Positions 43,573-51,447 of a stretch of DNA of 52,204 bases are shown here, piece after piece (within the stretch, counting starts at the first letter, position 1; every line of letters starts with the position of its first letter). Made by a program: the position numbers and the translations under genes. The notes beneath the pieces are model-generated. The model was not told where the DNA came from, did no database searches, and worked only from the letters and a program-made list of their open reading frames with translations. This stretch comes from Promethearchaeota archaeon (GTDB taxonomy: Archaea; Asgardarchaeota; Lokiarchaeia; Sigyniarchaeales; SOKP01): assembly GCA_030667705.1 (NCBI GenBank), contig DAOUVJ010000004.1, positions 1 through 52,204 of the forward strand, written 5' to 3'.

Positions 43573-44067
43573 ATGGTACCTACAAATCCAAATCAAAAAA
43601 AAACCGTGAAGAAGGAAAAATCACTTGACTCTATTGATAGAAACATAATAAGAATTCTGCAGAAAAATGCAAAAACGTCTTATAGAGAAATTCAAGAAAA
43701 ATTAGGCATATCCATAGGTACAATCCATAATAGAATCTCTAAGCTGGAGGATAATCAGATTATAGAAGGATATACCCTTAATCTCAACAATATTAAACTT
43801 GGATATAAATTCACTTTTCTCATACGGGTTCAAATTGATGGTAAGCATACCGCAGAAATTTTAGAAGGATTTAAGGAGAAACCAGAAGTATGCTCGATTT
43901 TTCACACAACTGGTGAGCAATCTGCTGCGTTAATATGTAGATTTAAAGAACCTGAAGATGTCCACGATTTTATTAAAGAAATCAATGAAGAAGAATGGGT
44001 TACAAAGACTATCTCTAACATGGTGCTTAAAGAATACAAAAATACATCCTCGATTATTGGCATTTGA
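43573..44067 (+). CDS. Lrp/AsnC-family transcriptional regulator
   Basis: 164 residues. A lysine-rich N terminus is followed by the helix-turn-helix LDSIDRNIIRILQKNAKTSY...LGISIGTIHNRISKLEDN (about 20-62) and the RAM effector domain (about 75-150), with FTFLIRVQIDGKHTAEI. Such regulators respond to amino acids or other small molecules. It converges on the tusA-dsrE pair, 14 bases away, and is not obviously coupled to it. Its targets cannot be inferred. Confidence 0.92.
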   Translation: MVPTNPNQKKTVKKEKSLDSIDRNIIRILQKNAKTSYREIQEKLGISIGTIHNRISKLEDNQIIEGYTLNLNNIKLGYKFTFLIRVQIDGKHTAEILEGFKEKPEVCSIFHTTGEQSAALICRFKEPEDVHDFIKEINEEEWVTKTISNMVLKEYKNTSSIIGI

Positions 44068-44081
44068 TAAAGGAGGTTATA

Positions 44082-44318
44082 TTATTTCTTTTTGATTTTG
44101 ATTGAGTAATATTCTCCCTCTATTTTAAAATCGACCACTTCATGACCATGGGATTCTGCAAATCTTTTAATATTTTCACCCGCTTCGCTGAAATCCCCTT
44201 TCACTTCAAGTATTTCATCATTTGCCATTGAATTAAGCATTTTTTTTGTCTTAGCTACAGGCAAGGGACAAACAAGATCCGAACAATCCAAAACTTTTAA
44301 TTCTACTATTTTTACCAC
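44082..44318 (-). CDS. tusA: TusA/SirA-family sulfur carrier protein
   Basis: 78 residues with the family core LDCSDLVCPLPVAKTKKML; C17 in the CPxP motif would carry the persulfide. TusA-like proteins pass sulfur to tRNA thiolation, molybdenum cofactor or sulfur-oxidation systems. The gene lies 9 bases after the DsrE-like gene on the same strand, so one transcript is likely; sulfur relay between TusA and DsrE-like proteins is known from other organisms. The target pathway here is unknown. Confidence 0.92.
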   Translation of the reverse strand: MVKIVELKVLDCSDLVCPLPVAKTKKMLNSMANDEILEVKGDFSEAGENIKRFAESHGHEVVDFKIEGEYYSIKIKKK

Positions 44319-44327
44319 CTTTAGTAT

Positions 44328-44687
44328 TCAACAAAAGATTATACTATCTGCCTCTACACACATGTCTAAAAAACCATTCATGGTAGTTTTGCTGCATCCA
44401 GGTAATAATTCTTCTTCTGACATGCCTCTTGCTTTCATGCAAACTCCACAAACAAGTACTTTTGCACCTTCTTCAATTACATCCGCTAGCCATTTACCTA
44501 CATTATCATAGGTCTTAGGGTCTTGGCCTTTCTTTCCAACCCAAATGCCATCTTCTACTAAAAATATATTTACTTTATGATCCTCTAATAAAGCTGTGTA
44601 GGCAAATCTAAGTAAAGTATAAGGTCTTTCATGTGTGTATTGACCCGAGCCAATAGCAATTGTAAAAACTTTTTGTTTTCCAGACAT
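44328..44687 (-). CDS. DsrE-like sulfur-relay protein
   Basis: 119 residues with the DsrE/F fold pattern: FTIAIGSGQYTHERPYTLLR, LEDHKVNIFLVEDGIWV and VLVCGVCMKARGMSEEELL. Cysteines C80 and C83 lie where DsrE-type persulfide carriers have their active cysteine; C98 follows. It is upstream of tusA in a two-gene unit and divergent from a LysR regulator. TTTAAATAA at 44721-44730 is a suitable promoter. A sulfur-carrier role is inferred. Confidence 0.88.
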   Translation of the reverse strand: MSGKQKVFTIAIGSGQYTHERPYTLLRFAYTALLEDHKVNIFLVEDGIWVGKKGQDPKTYDNVGKWLADVIEEGAKVLVCGVCMKARGMSEEELLPGCSKTTMNGFLDMCVEADSIIFC

Positions 44688-44720
44688 TTTAATTCTAATC
44701 CTTTTGAAAGATTCTAATAA

Positions 44721-44730
44721 TTATTTAAAT
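44721..44730 (-). promoter_or_regulatory. Putative TATA box for dsrE-tusA
   Basis: On the minus strand the sequence is ATTTAAATAA, 34-43 bases before the DsrE ATG at 44687. The LysR operator lies about 30 bases further upstream, a place from which it could activate this promoter. Confidence 0.45.
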
Positions 44731-44758
44731 CTTAATATATATTAAAAATTTCGTACTG

Positions 44759-44781
44759 ATTTATCAAGAATATCGATAAAT
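44759..44781. promoter_or_regulatory. LysR-type operator, ATC-N9-GAT inside a 7-bp inverted repeat
   Basis: The sequence ATTTATC-N9-GATAAAT is a perfect inverted repeat with 7-bp arms and 9-bp spacer. It contains the classic LysR-regulator box T-N11-A in its ATC-N9-GAT form (44763-44777). It sits in the 128-bp spacer between the divergent lysR-type and dsrE genes, 35 bases before the regulator's ATG, where it would overlap that gene's promoter. Confidence 0.7.
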
Positions 44782-44815
44782 TAAATAATAGTCTATACTA
44801 TAAATTAAATAAGCA

Positions 44816-45712
44816 ATGAAGATTGAATTTTTAAGGACTTTTGTACTTCTTGCAGACGAAAAAAGCTTTTCTAAACTTGCTACTACATTAAAAATCTCTC
44901 AAAGTACATTATCTCATCGTATTTCCAAGATAGAGAGTGAATATGGAGATATTAAATTAATCAATAGAACAACTCGAAAATTTGAATTAACTGAGGAGGG
45001 ATCTATTTTCCTTGAGTATGCTAAAGGAATCGTAGAATTGTACGATAAAAGCAAGAAAAAGTTAGCAAAATATAGTGATAAAATCACTGAAGATATAATC
45101 ATTTCAGCTTCAACACTTCCGGGGTCACATATTTTACCAAAATATATTGCCCAATTCAGAGAACGATATCCCAACGCTAATTTTAAAATTGTAATTAATA
45201 ATTCTGCACAATCCTTGGAGTTAATCACAAAAAACCAAGTGGATTTTGCAGGTGTCGGAAGTTTTATGGGACATACAGGAGAGAATTTTGATGTTATAAA
45301 AATTGGAGAAGAAAACTTAAAGTTTGTTTGCTCTCCTAACCATGAACTCGTAAAAAAGAATAATACTATCCTATTTAAAGAATTAATAAAATTCCCATTT
45401 ATTAGTAGAGAGAATGGATCAGGAACACGCGATATTTTCGAACATAATTTTCTCGAGCATGATAAGTTAGATATTAAATTAGCCATGGACAATAATGATT
45501 CAATTATCTCCGCAATTTACGAATCCGATTATATCTCTGTTCTTAGCGAGACAATTGGACAAAAAGCTGTGAATGCCGGGCTCATTACATTTTTAGAAAT
45601 TAAAGAATATCCTGTCATAACATCTCGGGACATTTATTTCATAAAGCCTAAAGATAAAGAACTTGTTATTCTAAAGAAAAAATTCTGGGAAACTTTAATC
45701 AAAGAGCTTTAG
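44816..45712 (+). CDS. LysR-family transcriptional regulator
   Basis: 298 residues, normal length. The N-terminal winged helix MKIEFLRTFVLLADEKSFSKLA...ISQSTLSHRISKIE (about 1-60) and NRTTRKFELTEEG are standard; the two-lobed effector-binding domain spans about 90-298 (FAGVGSFMGHTGENF, FISRENGSGTRDIFE). LysR regulators are mainly bacterial, so transfer into this archaeal lineage is likely at some time. Divergent orientation from dsrE-tusA and a LysR box in between point to control of that unit and autoregulation. The effector may be a sulfur compound, by context only. Confidence 0.95.
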   Translation: MKIEFLRTFVLLADEKSFSKLATTLKISQSTLSHRISKIESEYGDIKLINRTTRKFELTEEGSIFLEYAKGIVELYDKSKKKLAKYSDKITEDIIISASTLPGSHILPKYIAQFRERYPNANFKIVINNSAQSLELITKNQVDFAGVGSFMGHTGENFDVIKIGEENLKFVCSPNHELVKKNNTILFKELIKFPFISRENGSGTRDIFEHNFLEHDKLDIKLAMDNNDSIISAIYESDYISVLSETIGQKAVNAGLITFLEIKEYPVITSRDIYFIKPKDKELVILKKKFWETLIKEL

Positions 45713-45789
45713 CTTTACTTAACAAGTATTTAATTAAGAAATTTGCTCTAATAATAGAGAAGAGCGGTTTTTCCATTTATTTTGGAAAA

Positions 45790-46188
45790 TCACAACTTCT
45801 TAAAATCTAGAGAAATTGAATTTATACAATATCTTAACCCTGTTGGTTTCGGTCCATCCTTAAATACATGACCAAGATGACCACCACATTTTTTGCATAA
45901 AACTTCCGTACGAAGCATCCCAAAACTTCGATCTGTTTTAGTTTCAATATTTTTTTCATATTTAGGTACATAGAAACTTGGCCAACCACATCCAGACTCA
46001 AATTTAGTCTCTGAATCAAATAGGGGTGCTCCACATCCAGCACAAATATATTTTCCTTTCTCATGATTATCCCAATACTTACCCGTGAAAGGACGTTCAG
46101 TGTCTTTATTACGCATTACTTGATATTGTTCTTTTGTCAGTTTCTTGCGCCATACAGTATCCTTAGTCTTATCTTCTGTTTCTTCCAT
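45790..46188 (-). CDS. msrB: Peptide methionine-R-sulfoxide reductase MsrB
   Basis: 132 residues from ATG 46188; a TTG six codons further upstream is less likely. It reduces the R-epimer of methionine sulfoxide. Zinc-binding pairs CAGC and CKKC, the substrate motif SGCGWPSFY and the catalytic cysteine in RYCINSISL are all present. Converges on the LysR gene. The matching MsrA is at the other end of the window, so the two reductases are not an operon. Confidence 0.95.
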   Translation of the reverse strand: MEETEDKTKDTVWRKKLTKEQYQVMRNKDTERPFTGKYWDNHEKGKYICAGCGAPLFDSETKFESGCGWPSFYVPKYEKNIETKTDRSFGMLRTEVLCKKCGGHLGHVFKDGPKPTGLRYCINSISLDFKKL

Positions 46189-46323
46189 GGTAACTAATAA
46201 TGCCAATTAGGTTAATTATTCATTATCATTATAAAAAATGCATAATCTGTTAATTTCTTCTTATTCTTATAATTAGAACACTTTTACTGCTAATGAAAAA
46301 GAGGATTTTTAAAGATCCCCAAA

Positions 46324-46341
46324 TCATAAAATTCATAAAAT
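46324..46341 (+). repeat. Two tandem 9-bp copies of TCATAAAAT
   Basis: A perfect nine-base tandem duplication in the chaperonin promoter region, 66-83 bases before the ATG. Given the AT-rich spacer it may be without function. Confidence 0.35.
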
Positions 46342-46406
46342 CCAGAAAATTAATGAATCTATAATATTAATAAAAAATTAATTATGAGAAATATAGGTGA
46401 AAATTA

Positions 46407-47972
46407 ATGTCTGTTCCAATATTAATATTAAAGGAAGGAACTGAGCAAACTAAGGAAAAAGAAGCAAGAATGCAAAATATTAATGCAATGATGGCGATAA
46501 CAGAGACCGTTAGATCAACACTCGGACCAAAAGGAATGAATAAAATGCTTGTTGATGGAACTGGTGATGTAACAATTACAAACGATGGCGCTGAAATCTT
46601 GAAAAGCTTGAATATTGAAAATGTGGCCGCTAATATGATGGTAAACGTTGCTAAATCAATAGATGATGATATAGGTGATGGGACCACATCTGCAGTTATT
46701 TTTTCAGCACAATTATTAGCAAATGCACTGGAGTTAATCGAACAAGATGTTCATCCTAAACCCATTACGCATGGATTTCATTTAGCAGCTAAAAAAGCTC
46801 TTTCAATTGTAGATAAAATCGCTGAAAACATCTCCGCTGAGGATGAAGAAATCTTGAAAAAAGTTGCAGTCACAGCAATGAATTCCAAAGATGTTATGGG
46901 TTTAAAAGACTTTTTCGCAGAAATCGCAGTTAAAGCAATAAATCTCATAAAGGAAGAAGGTAATACTTTTTCTAAAGTTGGAAACGTAAAAATAGTCAAA
47001 GCTCCTGGAAAATCACTCAAAAATACAGAACTGATCAATGGAGTTTATATTGAAAAGGAAAGAGTAAACGCCATGATGCCTGACATCGTTAAGAATGCTA
47101 AAATCGCTGTTATTAGAAAGAAATTGGATGTGACCAAAACAGAAATTTCTGGAGAAATTCGCATTACTAATCCTGCTGATATACAGAAATTCCTTGATCA
47201 AGAAGAAAAAATATTGTTTGATTACCTTAAAATCTTCAAAGATTTAGGAGTAACCATGGTTGTCAATAACAAGGACATTTCAGATAAATTTGGTGCATTC
47301 TTGGCAAGAGAAGGGATCGCTGCGATTAAGAATTTGGGAGACAGTGATATTAAAGCCGTTACTAAAGCTACAGGAGCTAAAAGAATCGATGATCTCATGT
47401 CTTTAAGTGAAAATGAGCTGGGTTATGCTGAAAGTATAAAGTTCGAAAAAATCGCAAATAATGATTACACGCTATTCACAGGGTGTAAGAATCCCAAGTC
47501 TGTTTCAATCTTGCTGAAAGGAGGCTTGGATAAAATTTTAGGCACAACAGAAGTAACATTGCATGATGTTTTATCTGTTGTTGCAAAAGTCACTGATACT
47601 AAGAAGGTTGTTGCTGGTGGGGGTGCTATATATATCGAATTAGCTAAACATTTAAGAGAATATGCTAATGAAATTAGTGGCAAAGAACAATTAGCAATTA
47701 CTGCATTTGCTCTTGCTCTTGAAGAAATCCCTAAGACGTTGATCAAAAACGCTGGACTAGATGAGATTGAAAATATGACTGAACTACGAGCAGCTCATAA
47801 ATCTGACGCTGATAAATGGGTTGGCATTGATACAATAACCAATTCAATAGGCAACAATTTTGATAAAGGCATAATAGAGCCTGCTGCTTTAATCAACCAT
47901 ATTATTAAATCTGGTAGTGGATTGGCAAATCTAATTTTACGCGTTGATAGAATTATTAATGCTAAAGGCTAA
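46407..47972 (+). CDS. ths: Group II chaperonin (thermosome/CCT) subunit
   Basis: 521 residues. ATP-dependent double-ring folding chaperone. VRSTLGPKGMNKMLVDGTGD, ITNDGAEILKSLNIENVAAN and DDIGDGTTSAVIF are the equatorial-domain ATP motifs; VVAGGGAIYIELAKHLREYA and the C-terminal IDTITNSIGNNFDKGI are also typical. It is a little shorter than most thermosome subunits (about 545) and lacks the glycine/methionine-rich C-terminal tail. GGTGAAAATTA gives a ribosome site. No second subunit is in the window. Confidence 0.96.
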   Translation: MSVPILILKEGTEQTKEKEARMQNINAMMAITETVRSTLGPKGMNKMLVDGTGDVTITNDGAEILKSLNIENVAANMMVNVAKSIDDDIGDGTTSAVIFSAQLLANALELIEQDVHPKPITHGFHLAAKKALSIVDKIAENISAEDEEILKKVAVTAMNSKDVMGLKDFFAEIAVKAINLIKEEGNTFSKVGNVKIVKAPGKSLKNTELINGVYIEKERVNAMMPDIVKNAKIAVIRKKLDVTKTEISGEIRITNPADIQKFLDQEEKILFDYLKIFKDLGVTMVVNNKDISDKFGAFLAREGIAAIKNLGDSDIKAVTKATGAKRIDDLMSLSENELGYAESIKFEKIANNDYTLFTGCKNPKSVSILLKGGLDKILGTTEVTLHDVLSVVAKVTDTKKVVAGGGAIYIELAKHLREYANEISGKEQLAITAFALALEEIPKTLIKNAGLDEIENMTELRAAHKSDADKWVGIDTITNSIGNNFDKGIIEPAALINHIIKSGSGLANLILRVDRIINAKG

Positions 47973-47983
47973 ATTATTGCATT

Positions 47984-48020
47984 TTTCATAAGTGCTCTTT
48001 TTTATTATTTATTTTTTTTT
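47984..48020 (+). terminator. T-rich terminator after the chaperonin gene
   Basis: Soon after the stop come runs of five, six and ten T, the strongest oligo-T signal in the window, matching archaeal intrinsic termination. Confidence 0.5.
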
Positions 48021-48085
48021 CCCTTGATACTTTTAATATAATTTCACTTTTTCCCAATTTTTTCCCTCCTCAAGGATAGAAAAGC

Positions 48086-48094
48086 ATTTAAATT
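48086..48094 (+). promoter_or_regulatory. Putative TATA box for PEPCK
   Basis: ATTTAAATT preceded by GAAAAGC, 58-66 bases before ATG 48152. The expected transcription start falls in the 11-bp repeats that follow. Confidence 0.4.
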
Positions 48095-48105
48095 ATCCCC
48101 TTATC

Positions 48106-48136
48106 TCAATAAATACTCAATAAATACTCAATAATA
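48106..48136 (+). repeat. 11-bp tandem repeat TCAATAAATAC, about 2.8 copies
   Basis: Two perfect copies and a third that diverges after TCAATAA lie between the PEPCK TATA box and its ATG. One period equals about one helical turn. Confidence 0.7.
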
Positions 48137-48151
48137 TAACAGCTGATTTTA

Positions 48152-50065
48152 ATGGATTATTTAAAGGAAATAGAGGGTTTTGTAATCAAAGGAATACTAA
48201 CAGAACCAGATTTTGAGAAATTAAATGCTCTAAATAATCAACATATCTTGCACATAATTCATCAATTTGTAGATTTGTGCAAACCTAGCAAACTTACTGT
48301 TATCTCTGATTCTGAAAAGGACATTATGTATGTAAGGCAAAAAGCAATTGAAAAGCACGAAGAATCCAAATTAAATATAAATGGTCACACGGTTCATTTT
48401 GATGGATTCATTACAATGTCTAATCACGATCAAGCAAGAGATAAAGGAAATACAAAGATTTTAATTCCTAAAGGAGGATATAAACCACCAGCTTTGAACA
48501 CAGTTGATAGGGAGGAAGGTTTACGGGAAATCTTGAAAATCATGGAGGGTTGTATGAAAGGGAACGAGTGCATTATTCGGTTTTTCTGTCTTGGTCCTAA
48601 AAACTCGAAATTCTCTATTCTCTCTCTTCAACTCACAGATTCACTTTATGTAGCCCATTCAGAGGATTTATTATATCGAGCAGGATATGAAGAATTCAAA
48701 AAATTAAATAACTCCGATAATTTCTTTTATTTCATCCACTCAGCTGGAGAATTAATAGGAGATCCACCTGTTACTAAAAATTTAAAAGATCGAAGAATAT
48801 ACGTGGATTTAAAAGAATCCAGAGTCCTCTCTGTTAATAATCAATATGCTGGTAATAGTTTAGGCTTAAAAAAATTAGCCCTTAGATTAGCTATTCATAA
48901 GGCAAATAATGAAGATTGGCTTACAGAACATTACTTCATAATGGGAGTTTGTCCAAAAGGAAAAAATCGAGTGACATATTTTGCAGGTGCTTACCCCAGT
49001 GCTTGTGGAAAAACATCTACAGCAATGTTACCCGGTCAACAAGTAGTTGGTGATGATATTGCTTATTTACGTTCTTGGGACGATGGATTTGCTCATGCAG
49101 TAAATATAGAAAGAGGTATATTTGGAATTATAAAGGATGTAAATCCAATCGACGATCCCGTTATATATGAAGCTCTTACAACCCCACGAGAGACCATTTT
49201 TTCTAATATTCTAATTAAAGATGGAGAATCATACTGGTTAGGCATGGGTAAAGATGCCCCAAACGAAGGATTCAATTTTTCTGGTAATTGGAATGACAAA
49301 AAAACAGATGAAAATGGAAACTCGATACCACTCGCTCATCCTAATGCGAGATATACAATAAGACTTAGCGAATTATCTAATACCGACAATAGATTTGAGG
49401 ATCCAGAAGGAGTCCCCCTACATGGTATATTTTATGGGGGACGAGATTCAAATACCATGCCCCCAGTAATAGAAAGTTTAAATTGGGAACATGGAATATT
49501 TCTCGGAGCCACAATTGAATCTGAAACTACATCCGCAACAATAGGAACTGAAGGAGTGAGAAAATCAAGCCCAATGGCTAATCTTGATTTCTTAGTTGTC
49601 CCTTTAGGTAAATATCTAAATAATCACGAAAAATTTGGAAATCAATTAAAGCATTGTCCAAAAGTGTTTTCCACTAATTATTTTCTTAAAGGTGAAAATG
49701 GAAAATATTTGAACGGAATACTCGATAAGAAAGTATGGATCATATGGGCAGAAGGGAGAACTCAAGGTGATTTCGAAGCGATTAAAACACCAATTGGATA
49801 CCTTCCATTATATAAAGATTTGAAAAATTTATTTGAACTGGAATTAGGAAAATCCTATTCGGAGACAGATTATATCGAGCAATTTTCAATAAGAATAAAA
49901 AATATTTTAGCAAAATTTGATCGGATGGAAACAATGTTCAAAGCTGAAAAAGACATACCAGAATTTATATGGACTATTTTTAATAAACAGAAAATCGATT
50001 TAATCCAACTAATGAAAGATAAGGGAAAGGATGTTATCTTTCCAAATGATTTTATTAAAAAATGA
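48152..50065 (+). CDS. pckG: Phosphoenolpyruvate carboxykinase, GTP-type
   Basis: 637 residues. It interconverts oxaloacetate and phosphoenolpyruvate with GTP/GDP (or IDP). The P-loop-like kinase motif is FAGAYPSACGKTSTAML with VVGDDIAYLRSWDDGFAHAV following, and NIERGIFGIIKDVNP and FYGGRDSNTMPPVIES are family signatures; this is the GTP class rather than the ATP class. It links the TCA-side pool to gluconeogenesis and to the PEP used by AroA. Slightly longer than many homologues (about 600-620). Monocistronic; converges on the GTPase gene. Confidence 0.95.
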   Translation: MDYLKEIEGFVIKGILTEPDFEKLNALNNQHILHIIHQFVDLCKPSKLTVISDSEKDIMYVRQKAIEKHEESKLNINGHTVHFDGFITMSNHDQARDKGNTKILIPKGGYKPPALNTVDREEGLREILKIMEGCMKGNECIIRFFCLGPKNSKFSILSLQLTDSLYVAHSEDLLYRAGYEEFKKLNNSDNFFYFIHSAGELIGDPPVTKNLKDRRIYVDLKESRVLSVNNQYAGNSLGLKKLALRLAIHKANNEDWLTEHYFIMGVCPKGKNRVTYFAGAYPSACGKTSTAMLPGQQVVGDDIAYLRSWDDGFAHAVNIERGIFGIIKDVNPIDDPVIYEALTTPRETIFSNILIKDGESYWLGMGKDAPNEGFNFSGNWNDKKTDENGNSIPLAHPNARYTIRLSELSNTDNRFEDPEGVPLHGIFYGGRDSNTMPPVIESLNWEHGIFLGATIESETTSATIGTEGVRKSSPMANLDFLVVPLGKYLNNHEKFGNQLKHCPKVFSTNYFLKGENGKYLNGILDKKVWIIWAEGRTQGDFEAIKTPIGYLPLYKDLKNLFELELGKSYSETDYIEQFSIRIKNILAKFDRMETMFKAEKDIPEFIWTIFNKQKIDLIQLMKDKGKDVIFPNDFIKK

Positions 50066-50090
50066 GTATTTTTGTTTTACTTTAAAATTT

Positions 50091-50771
50091 TCACATTAAA
50101 AGCTTCATTCCTTCACGAACTTTATACGTTCGCTCTTGACGATTGACGGCGATAAACCTCTTTATTTCTAGGTTATTTAACAAATCCCGCATCTCGATCT
50201 TATCCTTGTCCAATTTCTTAGCAAGACCTTCAATATCTAATTCGTAAGTTCGTAGCACCTTGAGCAGCGAAGAATAATTCTCATAAATTTGGTTAACAAT
50301 ATACTTTAATGCTTTGTCTAAATTTTCACCCGTCCTAGTAGTCGTGGGGAATATAACGGCATCTGGTGGTAAATAATTTTGAGAACGGACAATTTCTGGA
50401 TGTCTAGCTCCAACGATATCCTGCTTATTTGCTAAATATACTATCGGGGTTCCAGGTAGTAAAGCTTTCCTCACGGCATTAAGTATTATGAGTCCATCTT
50501 CGTCCTTATCAGGGTGGGCAGCATCAAACATGAAAATGAGCCCATCAGTGCCTTGTACTATAACATCTCTCATTACTTTAAATCTTAACAAACCTGGTGT
50601 TCCAAATAGAAACACATCAAATCCATTCAACTTAACTATTCCAAGATCCATGCCGACCGTGTAATAGTTATTATCTCTCGCTTTTGCTTCCACATTGAGA
50701 GCTTTTTCATCAAAATGACTTATTAATGTTGATTTACCACATCTTAGTGGTCCGCAAACGCAAATCTTTAT
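50091..50771 (-). CDS. COG2229-like GTPase with C-terminal winged-helix-like domain, non-ATG start
   Basis: 226 residues if begun at the ATA codon 50771-50769. The P-loop GPLRCGKST (7-15) lies upstream of the only standard start (GTG at 50693), which would remove it. An in-frame TGA at 50780-50778 leaves only ATT (50777) or ATA as starts; AAGGTGA gives 6 bases of spacing to ATA. G3 reads FGTPG (56-60) in place of DxxG, a trait of the COG2229 group, and G4 is NKQD (115-118). Residues about 170-226 (LDIEGLAKKLDKDKIEMRDL onward) resemble a winged helix. Probably a regulatory switch; partners unknown. Confidence 0.82.
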   Translation of the reverse strand: MKICVCGPLRCGKSTLISHFDEKALNVEAKARDNNYYTVGMDLGIVKLNGFDVFLFGTPGLLRFKVMRDVIVQGTDGLIFMFDAAHPDKDEDGLIILNAVRKALLPGTPIVYLANKQDIVGARHPEIVRSQNYLPPDAVIFPTTTRTGENLDKALKYIVNQIYENYSSLLKVLRTYELDIEGLAKKLDKDKIEMRDLLNNLEIKRFIAVNRQERTYKVREGMKLLM

Positions 50772-50777
50772 CGTAAT

Positions 50778-50784
50778 TCACCTT
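50778..50784 (-). promoter_or_regulatory. Shine-Dalgarno that decides the GTPase start
   Basis: AAGGTGA on the minus strand, ending in the frame's own TGA stop, stands directly before ATT and 6 bases before ATA. It supports initiation at a non-standard codon just there. Confidence 0.5.
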
Positions 50785-50906
50785 AAATTTTAATAAAATT
50801 TTGTCGGATTCTATTAGTGTTTCATATATTATTATTTTCTAATTAGTCTGCTTTATTTTATAATTAGATTAATACCCAGATAATATAAAATTTCCAACGC
50901 GAGATG

Positions 50907-50941
50907 AATGAAAAATATATGAACGAAAAATATTCTTCATT
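50907..50941 (+). repeat. Inverted repeat, possible hairpin
   Basis: AATGAAAAATAT and ATATTCTTCATT form 12-bp arms with one mismatch and an 11-base loop. Confidence 0.4.
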
Positions 50942-51130
50942 TTTGTATATATAAAATAAATTTATCCACATTTATAAATTTGCTCCTAACTTCAATATGT
51001 CGGATTTTTCACGGTAAAAAGTCGAATATTTTGGTAAGATTTCCCCAAGAAAAAAAGGAATTTCAAGATCCAATTTCCGTAGTAAATTTGAGATTATAAT
51101 TACTTGCAAAATACATATTTATATTTCATT

Positions 51131-51165
51131 AATGATGATTATGGATATACTTTTTTGTCATCATT
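51131..51165 (+). repeat. Perfect 8-bp inverted repeat, possible hairpin
   Basis: AATGATGA and TCATCATT are separated by 19 bases; a further U-G pair could extend the stem in RNA. Confidence 0.45.
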
Positions 51166-51229
51166 GTTTTAAGAGGAAAAGCTCTCAAAATCGATCATTA
51201 CTAAATTACGCTTTTTTTCCGAAATAAAC

Positions 51230-51269
51230 TGATCAAATATCGCGAAAAGTTGATCAAATTCAACGAAAA
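51230..51269 (+). repeat. Direct repeat TGATCAAAT-N4-CGAAAA, two copies at 21-bp period
   Basis: Copy one at 51230-51248 and copy two at 51251-51269 differ only in the four central bases. Each starts with the palindrome TGATCA, so the two palindromes lie two helical turns apart on the same DNA face, as in cooperative operator sites. Confidence 0.6.
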
Positions 51270-51298
51270 AATGTAAAAATCGCACATTATATGCAATC

Positions 51299-51306
51299 TT
51301 TAAATA
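51299..51306 (+). promoter_or_regulatory. Putative TATA box of the hdrA transcript
   Basis: TTTAAATA about 140 bases before the hdrA ATG; if used, it would give a leader of roughly 115 bases. It lies 30 bases after the 21-bp-spaced repeats. Confidence 0.35.
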
Positions 51307-51447
51307 TGAAATAGTCATTAATAATCATTATAAAGTTATATCTTAGTTGAATTAACTATATCTTTTTTTATTGATCGTTAATTCATTATTAATGTAATAA
51401 TTTAGTAAGAAGATAAAAAAAAAAAAAAAAATACCAAATGAAGAAAA

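Larger units (their letters stand above)
50785..51447. other. 663-bp intergenic region upstream of hdrA with hairpins and repeats
   Basis: The longest stretch without a gene. No ORF with convincing protein character and no tRNA-like fold was found. It contains two possible hairpins (50907-50941 and 51131-51165), a pair of 19-bp direct repeats 21 bp apart (51230-51269), a TATA-like TTTAAATA (51299-51306) and a 17-base A run (51415-51431) just before the hdrA start. It may hold a regulatory leader or an unrecognised small RNA. Confidence 0.5.

Noticed and set aside
44914-45492. 192-codon minus-strand ORF inside the LysR gene
   Set aside because: It is fully antisense to a clear LysR regulator; length reflects codon bias of the real gene.
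46324-46341. 9-bp tandem repeat as chaperonin heat-shock operator
   Set aside because: Repeat is real, but it is AT-only apart from one C and lies in a low-complexity spacer; no basis for a regulatory claim.
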